Of a stretch of DNA of 64,000 nucleotides, positions 7,321 to 15,105 are shown piece by piece; the first letter of the stretch is position 1; every line of letters begins with the position of its first letter. Below the pieces are notes generated by a model. The model saw nothing but the letters and a program-made list of their open reading frames with translations. It searched no databases and was not told the DNA's origin. The stretch is from Fibrobacter sp. UWB2. Its GTDB lineage: Bacteria; Fibrobacterota; Fibrobacteria; Fibrobacterales; Fibrobacteraceae. Made by a program: the position numbers and the translations under genes. Location of the stretch: the NCBI RefSeq assembly GCF_002210425.1, contig NZ_MWQK01000005.1, positions 1 to 64,000 of the forward strand. The letters are read 5' to 3'.

Positions 7321-8064
7321 TTATTTGCGGATGGCGTCGCGGATCCAGTCCATCCGTTTGCCCTTCCAATAGCTCCAGTCGTGCTCGCCTTCGGGGTCGA
7401 ACCGGAGTTCGCAGTCCACCTGAACTGCCTTGCAAAATTCCGTAATCCACGGCTCAGTCTGGTCCGACGGATACAGTCTGTCCTTACCTCCCTGCAAAAA
7501 GCGGAAGCGGCCCGTATGCATTTTCTTCGGCGACGCAAGCCCCGCTGGCTCACCCAAGAACGCCCCAAACGAGCTCATGAGCAAGCGGTCTTCAACCGCA
7601 CGACGCCCCTCGAGTGAATAGACAAGCACCCCCAGCGAGCCATCCGAAACGCCGACCAGCGAAACGCGCTCCACCGGAGATTTCCGGCGTGCTGCAATAG
7701 AATCGAGCGCCGCATCGACAGCGGTAATTGCAGCCGGCGTGACCCAGTGATTTTCACGGCAGGCCGATACACTCACCACAATTTTTTCAGGATAAAGTTC
7801 GGCAAAGTCAGTACCGGCAACAAGACCTTTCGCGCAGTTGGCACTCCCCATGCCGCCATGGAACCATACGACGACCGGCGCATTTGCGCGCTTCGCCGAA
7901 GATTTCCGGGCACTCTTGCCAACGGACTTTGGCCACCAGATTCCCGTCGGACTCTGGAAGCTCGCCTTGGCACTGTGCACATCTATCACAAGAGAATCTG
8001 GAGACGCAAAAGCAAGTGCGCTCGCAAGGAGCATTACCCAAGCCACCAAATTGCGATTCATCAT
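7321..8064 (-). CDS. Secreted alpha/beta-hydrolase (esterase-like)
   Basis: A 247-residue exported protein with signal peptide (about 1-21). It has an alpha/beta-hydrolase layout: oxyanion-hole motif FHGGMG (about 69-74), nucleophile elbow GVSDGS with Ser in the G-x-S-x-G/S position, acid Asp in GGKDRLYPSDQT and a C-terminal His in GEHDWSYW. The family includes carbohydrate esterases and feruloyl/acetyl esterases, but the substrate cannot be told. Its start overlaps the stop of the upstream membrane-protein gene by ATGA. It is the last gene of a three-gene operon. Confidence 0.7.
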   Translation of the reverse strand: MMNRNLVAWVMLLASALAFASPDSLVIDVHSAKASFQSPTGIWWPKSVGKSARKSSAKRANAPVVVWFHGGMGSANCAKGLVAGTDFAELYPEKIVVSVSACRENHWVTPAAITAVDAALDSIAARRKSPVERVSLVGVSDGSLGVLVYSLEGRRAVEDRLLMSSFGAFLGEPAGLASPKKMHTGRFRFLQGGKDRLYPSDQTEPWITEFCKAVQVDCELRFDPEGEHDWSYWKGKRMDWIRDAIRK

Positions 8065-8681
8065 TGCAAAATATCCGCAGGATTCTGTAGCCTTACCTGA
8101 CGCGGCTTATGCACAAGCGCTACAAAGATGAGGATAATCCCAAAGATTAACATTATGGCGACAAGGCTCACGCCCATGAAACACCAATAGAAATGGTAAC
8201 CGTCCATCAGGAATTCCCAGCTGAGCTCGCCCTCCGTCGATTCCATCGACTTCACGATATACTTGTCGCCCACCTTGACCGCACGGACTTCCATCGAGAC
8301 ATTGCTCGCGTTCGTTGCAGAAAAATCGTACCATTCCGAAAGCTCGTCCAGGATTTCATCGGTTACATAAAGGACAAACGTGCACTTGGAATCCCCGTTG
8401 AGTTGGAAATAGACTTTATCAAAGAACGGGATGTTCGAACCGCCGAACAGGCTCGGAACCGCGGCATAGCTCACCTTGCCGTAAAAGACATCTTCCGAAA
8501 GGAACCCGAGCTCTTTTGAAAATCCGTATTCAAACGAGCCGTCCGTCATTTCAACAGCGTTATATTCCTTTGTGATACTTCTCGCCAGCGGATAGATATA
8601 CCACGAAATCCAACTCGCCAAAAAAATCAGCAGCAGGCCAAAATTGATAAAAGCGATTTTACGAACACGAAAAGCAGGCAT
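8061..8681 (-). CDS. Membrane protein with two TM segments, unknown function
   Basis: A 206-residue protein not recognised as a known family. A transmembrane helix lies at about 10-32 (FINFGLLLIFLASWISWYIY) and a second at about 165-190 (FYWCFMGVSLVAIMLIFGII). Between them lies a roughly 135-residue, probably periplasmic, domain. The start is the ATG at 8681 with AAGGAA 6 nt upstream, rather than the GTG one codon before. It sits between a similar two-TM protein gene (9 bp upstream) and the hydrolase gene (ATGA overlap), so the three probably act together in the envelope. Confidence 0.6.
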   Translation of the reverse strand: MPAFRVRKIAFINFGLLLIFLASWISWYIYPLARSITKEYNAVEMTDGSFEYGFSKELGFLSEDVFYGKVSYAAVPSLFGGSNIPFFDKVYFQLNGDSKCTFVLYVTDEILDELSEWYDFSATNASNVSMEVRAVKVGDKYIVKSMESTEGELSWEFLMDGYHFYWCFMGVSLVAIMLIFGIILIFVALVHKPRQVRLQNPADILQ

Positions 8682-8690
8682 CACAATTCC

Positions 8691-9437
8691 TTACTGTTTA
8701 GACTTGAATATAAAGAAGAACGTGGCAAGCAAAAGCACAAGCGACAAGAAGTAGAACGCAAGCGGGACCTTCGCCGACAAAGAAATTTCCTTCACGTTTT
8801 CCATCTGGAAAAAATGGAGCAGTTCGTCACTCGCACTGAGAGTCTTGTCGTTATCAAACTGGTTCCACGCATTGTGCAAATCCCGATTTTTCTCGAGCAG
8901 CGACACGACTCGCTTGTTGACCGACTCCGGCAAATTCGACGGACTATCGACCACCACGTCATACCCCGCACGTGCAGAATCCAGCTTGCGCAACAGCGAC
9001 AAATCGGTGTCCGAAGCGTTCATCTCCATCAGGCGGTAAACGCGTTCCAAATCGTCATGCCATGCGGTGCGTTCCGAAAGGTAGCGCTGCAAGCACGAAA
9101 CCTTCGCCAAAACGCTCGACTTGAACTGCGAAACCGAGGCCGCCGGAGGCGCCGAAAAACCGGTCTGCTTGAGCTTTTGCACTCCGCCCTCAAACGAGAG
9201 AGCTACTTCGCGGAGCGTCATCATCTGCGCAATCACCACTGCAGAATCAACCTCGTAACCGTTACGGACGCGTTCCATCGAACGCATGAGGCTTGCATCG
9301 GCAAACTGGTAATCACAAAGCGACTTCACGTATTGGGAATAAACGGCAACCTGCGGTTTTTGCGAAACGTAAAACAGTGCCGTGAGGCAAATCGTAAGGA
9401 CGACGACAAGCCAAATCCAGGGCGTCTGGATTTTCAT
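8691..9437 (-). CDS. Membrane protein with helical periplasmic domain, unknown
   Basis: About 248 residues with TM helices at about 6-24 and about 225-245 enclosing a roughly 200-residue, mostly helical region. This topology recalls all-helical sensor domains set between two TM helices (such as DAHL), but there is no attached kinase or output domain. The ATG at 9437 was taken; a GTG 14 codons upstream is possible, and neither has a clear Shine-Dalgarno sequence. It is the first gene of the operon ending with the hydrolase at 7321. Confidence 0.55.
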   Translation of the reverse strand: MKIQTPWIWLVVVLTICLTALFYVSQKPQVAVYSQYVKSLCDYQFADASLMRSMERVRNGYEVDSAVVIAQMMTLREVALSFEGGVQKLKQTGFSAPPAASVSQFKSSVLAKVSCLQRYLSERTAWHDDLERVYRLMEMNASDTDLSLLRKLDSARAGYDVVVDSPSNLPESVNKRVVSLLEKNRDLHNAWNQFDNDKTLSASDELLHFFQMENVKEISLSAKVPLAFYFLSLVLLLATFFFIFKSKQ

Positions 9438-9513
9438 GTGCAAAGTTTCTGCAATTGATTTTTTCGTCTGTCCGTTCACATCTAGAAATTACTTTTTTTC
9501 TACTTTACGAACA

Positions 9514-10908
9514 ATGAGACTCCGTCATTTAATCGCCTTTTTTGCCATTTTATACTATTTCGCCGGCTGTACAGTCGAGCGGGCTGAAGAACATATCCTC
9601 GCAAGGCACGCAAATGGCGTCAAAAAGACCTCCATCTGGGTCTACCCTGACGGAACCATCCTCAAGCGTAACGAATGGTATAACGACGGCATCAAGGAAC
9701 TCGAAATTCCTTACGAAGACAGCCTCCCGCATGGTGAATTCAAACGTTGGACAGGCTTTGGCGATGTCGCGATGATCGGACGCTACAACAAAGGGAAAAA
9801 AGACGGCAAGTGGACGGTCTACTACCAGAACAAGAAAGTTGAAGCAGTCCAGTATTACAAGGATGACCACCCTGTTGGCGACTGGGAAGGATGGCACCAC
9901 AATGGGCAAAAGTCCTTTGAACAACATTACAACGATAGCGGAAATGCAGTAGGCGTGTGGAAAAAATGGCACGACAATGGAGTGCTTGCCGAAGAAAACA
10001 GCAACTGTCATGACATGGAGAGAAACGATTCTGCCGAGTACACGCCAATACCAGGGTACATCAAGCGTTACGGTCGAAACTGCAAAATTTTGGAATACTA
10101 CGAATGCGTCGAAGGCCAAAAGGAAGGCTCGTACAAACTCTATTACGAATCGTACGGAAATCCCGACACTACCGGCGAAAGTTGCAACACGGCACAAATC
10201 AAGGAAGAAGGATTTGCAGAAAGCGACATTCTCTTTGACCCGCATACAACCTACAGAGCCGATGGGACGTTTATCAAAAAAATCAAGTCAAGCTTTTTCA
10301 AGGGTCGTGAAAAAATACAGTGGTTTGACGAGAACAACAACGTTGTCCGAGAAAGCAATTTTATTACCGAAGAAACGGACGGCCCCGTTGAAAGTACGGG
10401 CATCACCTACGGAACTTGCGCCAATTCGTCCACGCTATTCTGCGCCGAGACTTCGTTTGTCCGTTCAGGGCTCCCAAGCGGAACGCTCGACAGTTGCACG
10501 TTGAGTTTCAAGGACGCCTATAAGAAAAATATCGGAAAGTACCCCGCATCGCTGCGCTACATCAAGGCAGGGCACGTTCTTTTGTATGAAGAATTTTGGG
10601 CATACGATGATCCGCCGTCAAGCTATGGCGATCCGACTCTTCGCGCAAGCCGCAGTTTCTACCCAGACAGCATGGGCGGCAGAATGGCAAGCGAAGGCTT
10701 TTGGCAAAGAACTCATGACGGCAAATCCAAACGTCACGGCATCTGGCGCAACTGGTACCCGAGTGGCATATTGAAAGATAGCCTCAACTACGTAAACGGC
10801 GAACGCGTCGGTGAACAGTTCAGTTACGACAGCACAGGCAAGCTCACAATACATAAAACAGAAGCCGGCAAGAACCGGCCCGTGATAATGCACATATTAG
10901 GAAATTAA
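9514..10908 (+). CDS. MORN-repeat-variant lipoprotein
   Basis: A 464-residue lipoprotein (lipobox FAGC, Cys19). It carries a tandem array of about 22-residue MORN-2-type units with the pattern G.W..Y..NG...: KDGKWTVYYQNKKVEAVQYY, VGDWEGWHHNGQKSFEQHY and VGVWKKWHDNGVLAEE at about 85-155, and HGIWRNWYPSGILKDSLNY near the C-terminus. Such repeats occur in bacterial proteins often labelled YwqK-like; their role is not established. It is transcribed divergently from the three-gene membrane operon. The weak Shine-Dalgarno sequence leaves the start slightly uncertain, but the signal peptide supports it. Confidence 0.7.
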   Translation: MRLRHLIAFFAILYYFAGCTVERAEEHILARHANGVKKTSIWVYPDGTILKRNEWYNDGIKELEIPYEDSLPHGEFKRWTGFGDVAMIGRYNKGKKDGKWTVYYQNKKVEAVQYYKDDHPVGDWEGWHHNGQKSFEQHYNDSGNAVGVWKKWHDNGVLAEENSNCHDMERNDSAEYTPIPGYIKRYGRNCKILEYYECVEGQKEGSYKLYYESYGNPDTTGESCNTAQIKEEGFAESDILFDPHTTYRADGTFIKKIKSSFFKGREKIQWFDENNNVVRESNFITEETDGPVESTGITYGTCANSSTLFCAETSFVRSGLPSGTLDSCTLSFKDAYKKNIGKYPASLRYIKAGHVLLYEEFWAYDDPPSSYGDPTLRASRSFYPDSMGGRMASEGFWQRTHDGKSKRHGIWRNWYPSGILKDSLNYVNGERVGEQFSYDSTGKLTIHKTEAGKNRPVIMHILGN

Positions 10909-10918
10909 CAGACAGAAC

Positions 10919-11007
10919 AACGTCATTCCGAGTCCGTTAGGACGAGGAATCCAGTTATTTCTAGCGAATATTTTTACTGGATCCTTCGACTTCGCTCAGG
11001 ATGACAT
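10919..11007. repeat. Dispersed palindromic repeat, family A (full copy)
   Basis: Left arm CGTCATTCCGAG to GAATCCAGTTAT and right arm ACTGGATCC TTCGACTTCGCTCAGG ATGACAT form a long imperfect inverted repeat with an AT-rich centre. It ends a few bases before the stop codon of the pseudopilin gene at 11009. Confidence 0.85.
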
Positions 11008-11008
11008 T

Positions 11009-11470
11009 TCATCTAATTACACTAGAGACTTCGATAGACTGCGTGGACCCTTTGAAGTTCCAGGAAACCTTGACTTTTACTTGTTTCGCATAAACGTGGT
11101 GAATTGTTTCGTACTGCGAGGCGTCAGTCGATGTGTAGTTCTGCGTTGCAGAAACAGTCACTTCTGGCGAGTACGTTACCGTAGCAGAATCGCCCAGACC
11201 ACGAGCCCACTTGCGATTGATATCATGCACTTCAAAAGTCGTATCCTCCGCAGATTTCGACGGAATCGAGGCAATCCCCACAGACTTGAGGGAATCCAAT
11301 ACCTGCTGGGCGACTTCGACAGCGCCATCACGACCACGAATGCGTAACAAGGCATCATGGTTTCCTCCTTGAAGATTCAAAATCGCCATGTACATAAAAC
11401 CGAGGACAGCTGCAGCGACCAGGATTTCAACTATACCAAAGCCTTTCTTGTTCTTCCAAAGTTTAACCAT
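11009..11470 (-). CDS. Type II/IV pseudopilin (PilV/GspI-like)
   Basis: A 153-residue protein with a class III prepilin signal, KKG^FGIVEILVAAAVLGF: cleavage before Phe, Glu at position 5 of the mature protein, then a hydrophobic helix. Such proteins are processed by prepilin peptidase and build minor pilus or pseudopilus tips. It starts 7 bp after the stop of another prepilin-like gene. No assembly ATPase, platform protein, secretin or peptidase gene is in the window, so this pair must use machinery encoded elsewhere. Confidence 0.8.
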   Translation of the reverse strand: MVKLWKNKKGFGIVEILVAAAVLGFMYMAILNLQGGNHDALLRIRGRDGAVEVAQQVLDSLKSVGIASIPSKSAEDTTFEVHDINRKWARGLGDSATVTYSPEVTVSATQNYTSTDASQYETIHHVYAKQVKVKVSWNFKGSTQSIEVSSVIR

Positions 11471-11477
11471 AATTCAC

Positions 11478-12029
11478 CTACAGTTTATCCCAATAACTCC
11501 CGGATCTCCACCAAGGAATAAGCATATTATTGTCTTTAGTCTTTTCAACTAAACCATAGACCGCGCTATTGCCATACTGCATGCAAACATAACCATTAGA
11601 GGGTGCGGCCGAAAGACCAATACGCGGAATAAAGACAGCCCCATTTTGAGCCCAATCTTCAGCACCGGTTCCACCAAAAACGCTCAAATCAACATCACTG
11701 CAACCAAATCTAGCCGGAGATTCTAAGTTATAAGTCGCAAAAAGCTCTACATTTTCAAGATTGTTGCAATTATCAGCAATGTACACCTGAAGTTCCTGCT
11801 CGGTATCAGGCGCTCTCTTGACACAAAGACGCTTGGACAATCTATTCGATTCATTCGCCATGCGTTCCAGGAACGCCGTCACATTTATAGCACAATCCTT
11901 CATTCGGCTATTGATTACAGCACCTCGAAGACTAGCTACTCCCATAGACGATAAAATGCCCATAATCGATACAACGACAAGGACTTCTACCAGGGTATAG
12001 CCGTTCTTTTTAGAACCATGATTCAACAT
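11478..12029 (-). CDS. Type II/IV pseudopilin (GspH/FimT-like)
   Basis: A 183-residue protein whose N-terminus MLNHGSKKNGYTLVEVLVVV carries a prepilin cleavage site (KKNG^YTLVE, Glu5) and a hydrophobic helix. The C-terminal part contains several Cys residues and AEDWAQNGAVFIPRIG, as in minor pseudopilins. The start at 12029 has GGAG 8-9 nt upstream. The reading frame stays open upstream through the tRNA-Leu region, but that part is not coding. It forms an operon with the prepilin gene at 11009. Confidence 0.8.
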   Translation of the reverse strand: MLNHGSKKNGYTLVEVLVVVSIMGILSSMGVASLRGAVINSRMKDCAINVTAFLERMANESNRLSKRLCVKRAPDTEQELQVYIADNCNNLENVELFATYNLESPARFGCSDVDLSVFGGTGAEDWAQNGAVFIPRIGLSAAPSNGYVCMQYGNSAVYGLVEKTKDNNMLIPWWRSGSYWDKL

Positions 12030-12221
12030 ACCGAAATCTCCAAGCTTGACCGGACAAAAATTAACAATAAAAGGAGCTAGCCAATCCGTTTTGATCCAAC
12101 TTATAATATATAATAACACTGTTCGAAAGTAAACATTTGTAAACGAAAAAGTTTTTTTAAGGAGAAATGTGATAAAAACCATGTTAAATTCCGTAATCAT
12201 GTAAACTATCCTACTCAAATT

Positions 12222-12230
12222 TGCTATATT
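12222..12230 (+). promoter_or_regulatory. Extended -10 element before tRNA-Leu(TAA)
   Basis: TGCTATATT (12222-12230) is an extended -10 placed about 15 bp before the tRNA 5' end. No good -35 is visible. Confidence 0.5.
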
Positions 12231-12245
12231 CTGCACGCACAACCT

Positions 12246-12328
<83 letters not shown>

Positions 12329-12366
12329 TTGTTTTTGTGCTTCACTTCGCAGAAGGGAGGTAGATC

Positions 12367-12792
12367 ATGATTGAATTCTATCCAAACAGCATATATTATC
12401 CGCGCGAAGCGGTCGACGAAAAGCTTGCCAAGGGTGAGCTCGAAAAGACCAAAAAGTACTTGTTCGGCTGGACAGAGCGCCACCGCGAAGAAATTTGGGA
12501 ATGTGCCCGTGAAGATGCTGAACAGCCTTCTGACGAAATCCTCCTCGACAACCTCCGTGCCCTCCTCCTCTGCAAGGGATCGCTCCAACCGGCCGCCGAA
12601 ATGGGTGCTATGATCCGCGAAATCACGAAGGAAGTCTGGTACCAGAACGAAAACGGCCCGAAGGACCCGGATTTGATTGCCGTGGACTGGCAGACGAAGT
12701 ACCTGACCAAGTGGCGCGAAGCCCGCATGTTCGAAGCATTCGTGCTTATCGAAAAGAACGCAAAGCAGCTCGTCGAAATCTTGAGAGCATAA
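12367..12792 (+). CDS. Conserved-looking hypothetical protein, 141 aa
   Basis: I do not recognise a family. The protein is soluble, acidic to neutral, rich in Glu, Lys and Trp and probably all helical (KLAKGELEKTKKYLFGW, WQTKYLTKWREARMFEAF). There is no signal peptide or TM segment. A strong Shine-Dalgarno sequence (GGGAGG, 5-6 nt before ATG) and a good terminator right after the gene show that it is real and probably well expressed. It stands alone after tRNA-Leu(TAA) and might be co-transcribed with it, as no terminator lies between them. Confidence 0.75.
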   Translation: MIEFYPNSIYYPREAVDEKLAKGELEKTKKYLFGWTERHREEIWECAREDAEQPSDEILLDNLRALLLCKGSLQPAAEMGAMIREITKEVWYQNENGPKDPDLIAVDWQTKYLTKWREARMFEAFVLIEKNAKQLVEILRA

Positions 12793-12817
12793 TCGCTCGC
12801 TCATAACAGCATTTGCC

Positions 12818-12846
12818 AAGCCCCACCCAGTGGGGCTTCTTTTTTG
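12818..12846 (+). terminator. Rho-independent terminator
   Basis: Stem AAGCCCCA/TGGGGCTT (12818-12825 and 12831-12838) with loop CCCAG, followed by TCTTTTTTG. Confidence 0.9.
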
Positions 12847-12872
12847 CCATTAACCAAATTATTAGCTAGCTA

Positions 12873-13388
12873 CTAGTTTGCGTGAAAGCGGATGGGAATC
12901 CAGATTTCGAGCTTGCCCTGTTTGCTGGGCGGAAGGCGCCAAAAATATTCGACGTGCTTTAGGAGCTTGACTTTGAACACTTCGTTATCGGAACTCGTAA
13001 ACATGATTTGCGGGTCCTTGAAGCGTCCAAGACTATCGAGCGTAAGGTGAAGTCCAAGGAAAACATCGTCATCGGACTTGATAAATCGGTTCCCTTTGCG
13101 GGTCACGCGAATTTTCTTGAAATACTCCGAAGAAAGGTAATGCAGACCTGCGGCGCGCCCTTCCAAAAACATCGCAAGCTTGTTCAAGTCACGACCTGCG
13201 GTATTTTCAATCACGTAGATTTCGTCAATCGAGGGCATTTCCACGCGGCCGGTAAACGCTTCTTCAGGAACTTCCTCTTCTTCCTCGACATCCACGATTG
13301 GTTCATACTGCGGGATGCTGTAGACAAAATACAGCACAGCCACAAAGACGAGAGCAAAGGCAAGCAATGGAGCGTTACGTTTTAGCAT
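12873..13388 (-). CDS. TonB-like C-terminal domain protein, membrane-anchored
   Basis: 171 residues: an N-terminal TM anchor (about 7-25), an acidic linker (DVEEEEEVPEE) and a C-terminal region (about 105-171). The latter has the TonB/TolA-C look: LHLTLDSLGRFKDPQIMFTSSDN, then FRRLPPS-like WRLPPSKQGK and a final beta strand. It lacks the Pro-rich spacer of classical TonB, so it may be a short transducer or division/envelope adaptor. It starts 4 bp after the recJ stop and is the last gene of the ftsX-envC-holB-recJ string. Confidence 0.6.
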   Translation of the reverse strand: MLKRNAPLLAFALVFVAVLYFVYSIPQYEPIVDVEEEEEVPEEAFTGRVEMPSIDEIYVIENTAGRDLNKLAMFLEGRAAGLHYLSSEYFKKIRVTRKGNRFIKSDDDVFLGLHLTLDSLGRFKDPQIMFTSSDNEVFKVKLLKHVEYFWRLPPSKQGKLEIWIPIRFHAN

Positions 13389-13392
13389 AGCA

Positions 13393-15105
13393 CTACTCGA
13401 TGGACTTGATGCAGAGCTGCACCGTCTTGGTGTTGTTATAGTAATTCCAAATCGGCTCGAATACGACCGTCACTGGGCGGGAGCGCCCGAGCAAAGCCTT
13501 ACTCTTGCGGAGTCCAAAGGCGATAGCCGGGAAAACGGCACTCCCCGCCTGCGATATTTCCATCTGCAAGTGTCCGCCACGAAGTTCACGCACGCGATGC
13601 ACGGTCACGTTTTCGGCACGGAAGGCGGGGTACGGGAAGTTTCCGCCAAACGGTTCGAGCAAGTCGATGAACTCGAGAATCGAGCGTTCACGAATCGGAT
13701 AACGCCCTGTCGGCACGCGCGTTTCTACGGTAAATTCGCGGAGCGCAATCTTGATGTCGTACGGGTACGATTCATCGGTGTTGATTACCTCGCCGGTATA
13801 GCCCTGGTCTTTTGCGGATTGCAAAAGGCGCCCGCGGAGTTCTTCAATCTTGCCCGCTTCGAGCGAGAATCCCGCCGCATTGGCATGGCCGCCCCAGCGG
13901 TCAAAAAGTTCACGGCTGTCAAAAAGGGCCTTGTGCCAGTTGAATCCAGGAACTGCACGGGCGCTCGCATGTGCCATGCCGTTGATAATCGACAGCACAG
14001 CCGAAGGTCTGTGGAATTCCTGGGCAAGCTTTGCCGCGACAATGCCAATCACGCCCACATGCCAGTTTTCGCCGGCAACGACAATCACGGTCGGGATGGT
14101 GTCGCCGTAAAGAGCCTTTACCTGTTCCATCGCCATTTCGGTGATTTCAGCTTCTTTCTGCTTGCGACGGGTGTTCCAGTCTTTCAGCTCTTCCAAAAGC
14201 TTGCCCGCTTCGACTTTATTTTCGCACAAAAGAAGTTTTAGTGCTGGGTCCGGGCGTTCCATGCGGCCAGGGGCGTTGAGGAGCGGAGCAAGCTTGTACA
14301 TCACGTCGATGCCGCCCACACAGCTATGGGGCTTCATAAGGGAGGTGTACATTTCTTGCACGCCAGGCCAGCGGCTGTTCTTGAGACTTTCAAGCCCGGT
14401 ACGTGTAAAATAGCGGTTCTCGGGCGTCATCTGCACAAGGTCCGCAAGCGTTCCGAGGGCGACCAAGTCCAGATATTCCACCGGAGCCTTTATGCCAAGT
14501 CGGCTAAACAAGGCGCAAATAAACTTGTACGAAACGCCGACACCACAAAGTTCAGGATTCGGGTAATTGTCGCCTTCCTGATGCGGGTCCAAAAGCACAT
14601 CGCTCACCGGAAGTCCATCGCCCGACGGCTGATGATGGTCCATGACCATGACCGCCATGCCGAGTTCCTTGGCATGCGCAATTTCCACATTCGCGGTAAT
14701 GCCCGTATCTACGGTAATCAAGTTGCGCGCCCCCGCCTCGTACATTTCGTCGACAGCAGAAACAGAAAGTCCGTAGCCATCGCCAAAGCGGTTCGGGAGT
14801 CGCCATTCAGATTCAATACCCACAGTCTTGAGGCAGCGGGTCAAAAGCGTCACAGACGTCATGCCGTCCAGATCGTAGTCGCCAAAAATGAACACACGCT
14901 CGCCACGTTCGCGAACCGCAAGTATCCATTCCACAGCCTTGTCCATCCCCATCATGAGGAAGGGGTCATGCACGTCGCTCTCGTTAGAGCACAGCATGTG
15001 GTACGCATCAGAAACAGTCTTGATGCCGCGCGAGACCAAGAACCTCGCGACCGCATGCGGAATCTTTAGCGTAGAGGACAAAGTTGAGGCGACAAGATCT
15101 TCCAT
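13393..15105 (-). CDS. recJ: Single-stranded-DNA-specific exonuclease RecJ
   Basis: A 570-residue DHH-family 5'-3' exonuclease acting in recombinational and mismatch repair. Motifs seen: DYDLDGMTSV (about 75-84), VDTGI, the DHH motif MDHHQPSGDG (about 133) and the DHHA1 motif GGHANAAGFSLE (about 405). The C-terminal OB-like domain is present, so the length is normal. Its ATG overlaps the holB stop codon (TAATG), implying translational coupling. Confidence 0.95.
   Translation of the reverse strand: MEDLVASTLSSTLKIPHAVARFLVSRGIKTVSDAYHMLCSNESDVHDPFLMMGMDKAVEWILAVRERGERVFIFGDYDLDGMTSVTLLTRCLKTVGIESEWRLPNRFGDGYGLSVSAVDEMYEAGARNLITVDTGITANVEIAHAKELGMAVMVMDHHQPSGDGLPVSDVLLDPHQEGDNYPNPELCGVGVSYKFICALFSRLGIKAPVEYLDLVALGTLADLVQMTPENRYFTRTGLESLKNSRWPGVQEMYTSLMKPHSCVGGIDVMYKLAPLLNAPGRMERPDPALKLLLCENKVEAGKLLEELKDWNTRRKQKEAEITEMAMEQVKALYGDTIPTVIVVAGENWHVGVIGIVAAKLAQEFHRPSAVLSIINGMAHASARAVPGFNWHKALFDSRELFDRWGGHANAAGFSLEAGKIEELRGRLLQSAKDQGYTGEVINTDESYPYDIKIALREFTVETRVPTGRYPIRERSILEFIDLLEPFGGNFPYPAFRAENVTVHRVRELRGGHLQMEISQAGSAVFPAIAFGLRKSKALLGRSRPVTVVFEPIWNYYNNTKTVQLCIKSIE

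Noticed and set aside
7321-12029. Genomic island bounded by the two tRNA-Leu genes
   Set aside because: No integrase, no att-like direct repeat of a tRNA end and no clear change in base composition was seen.
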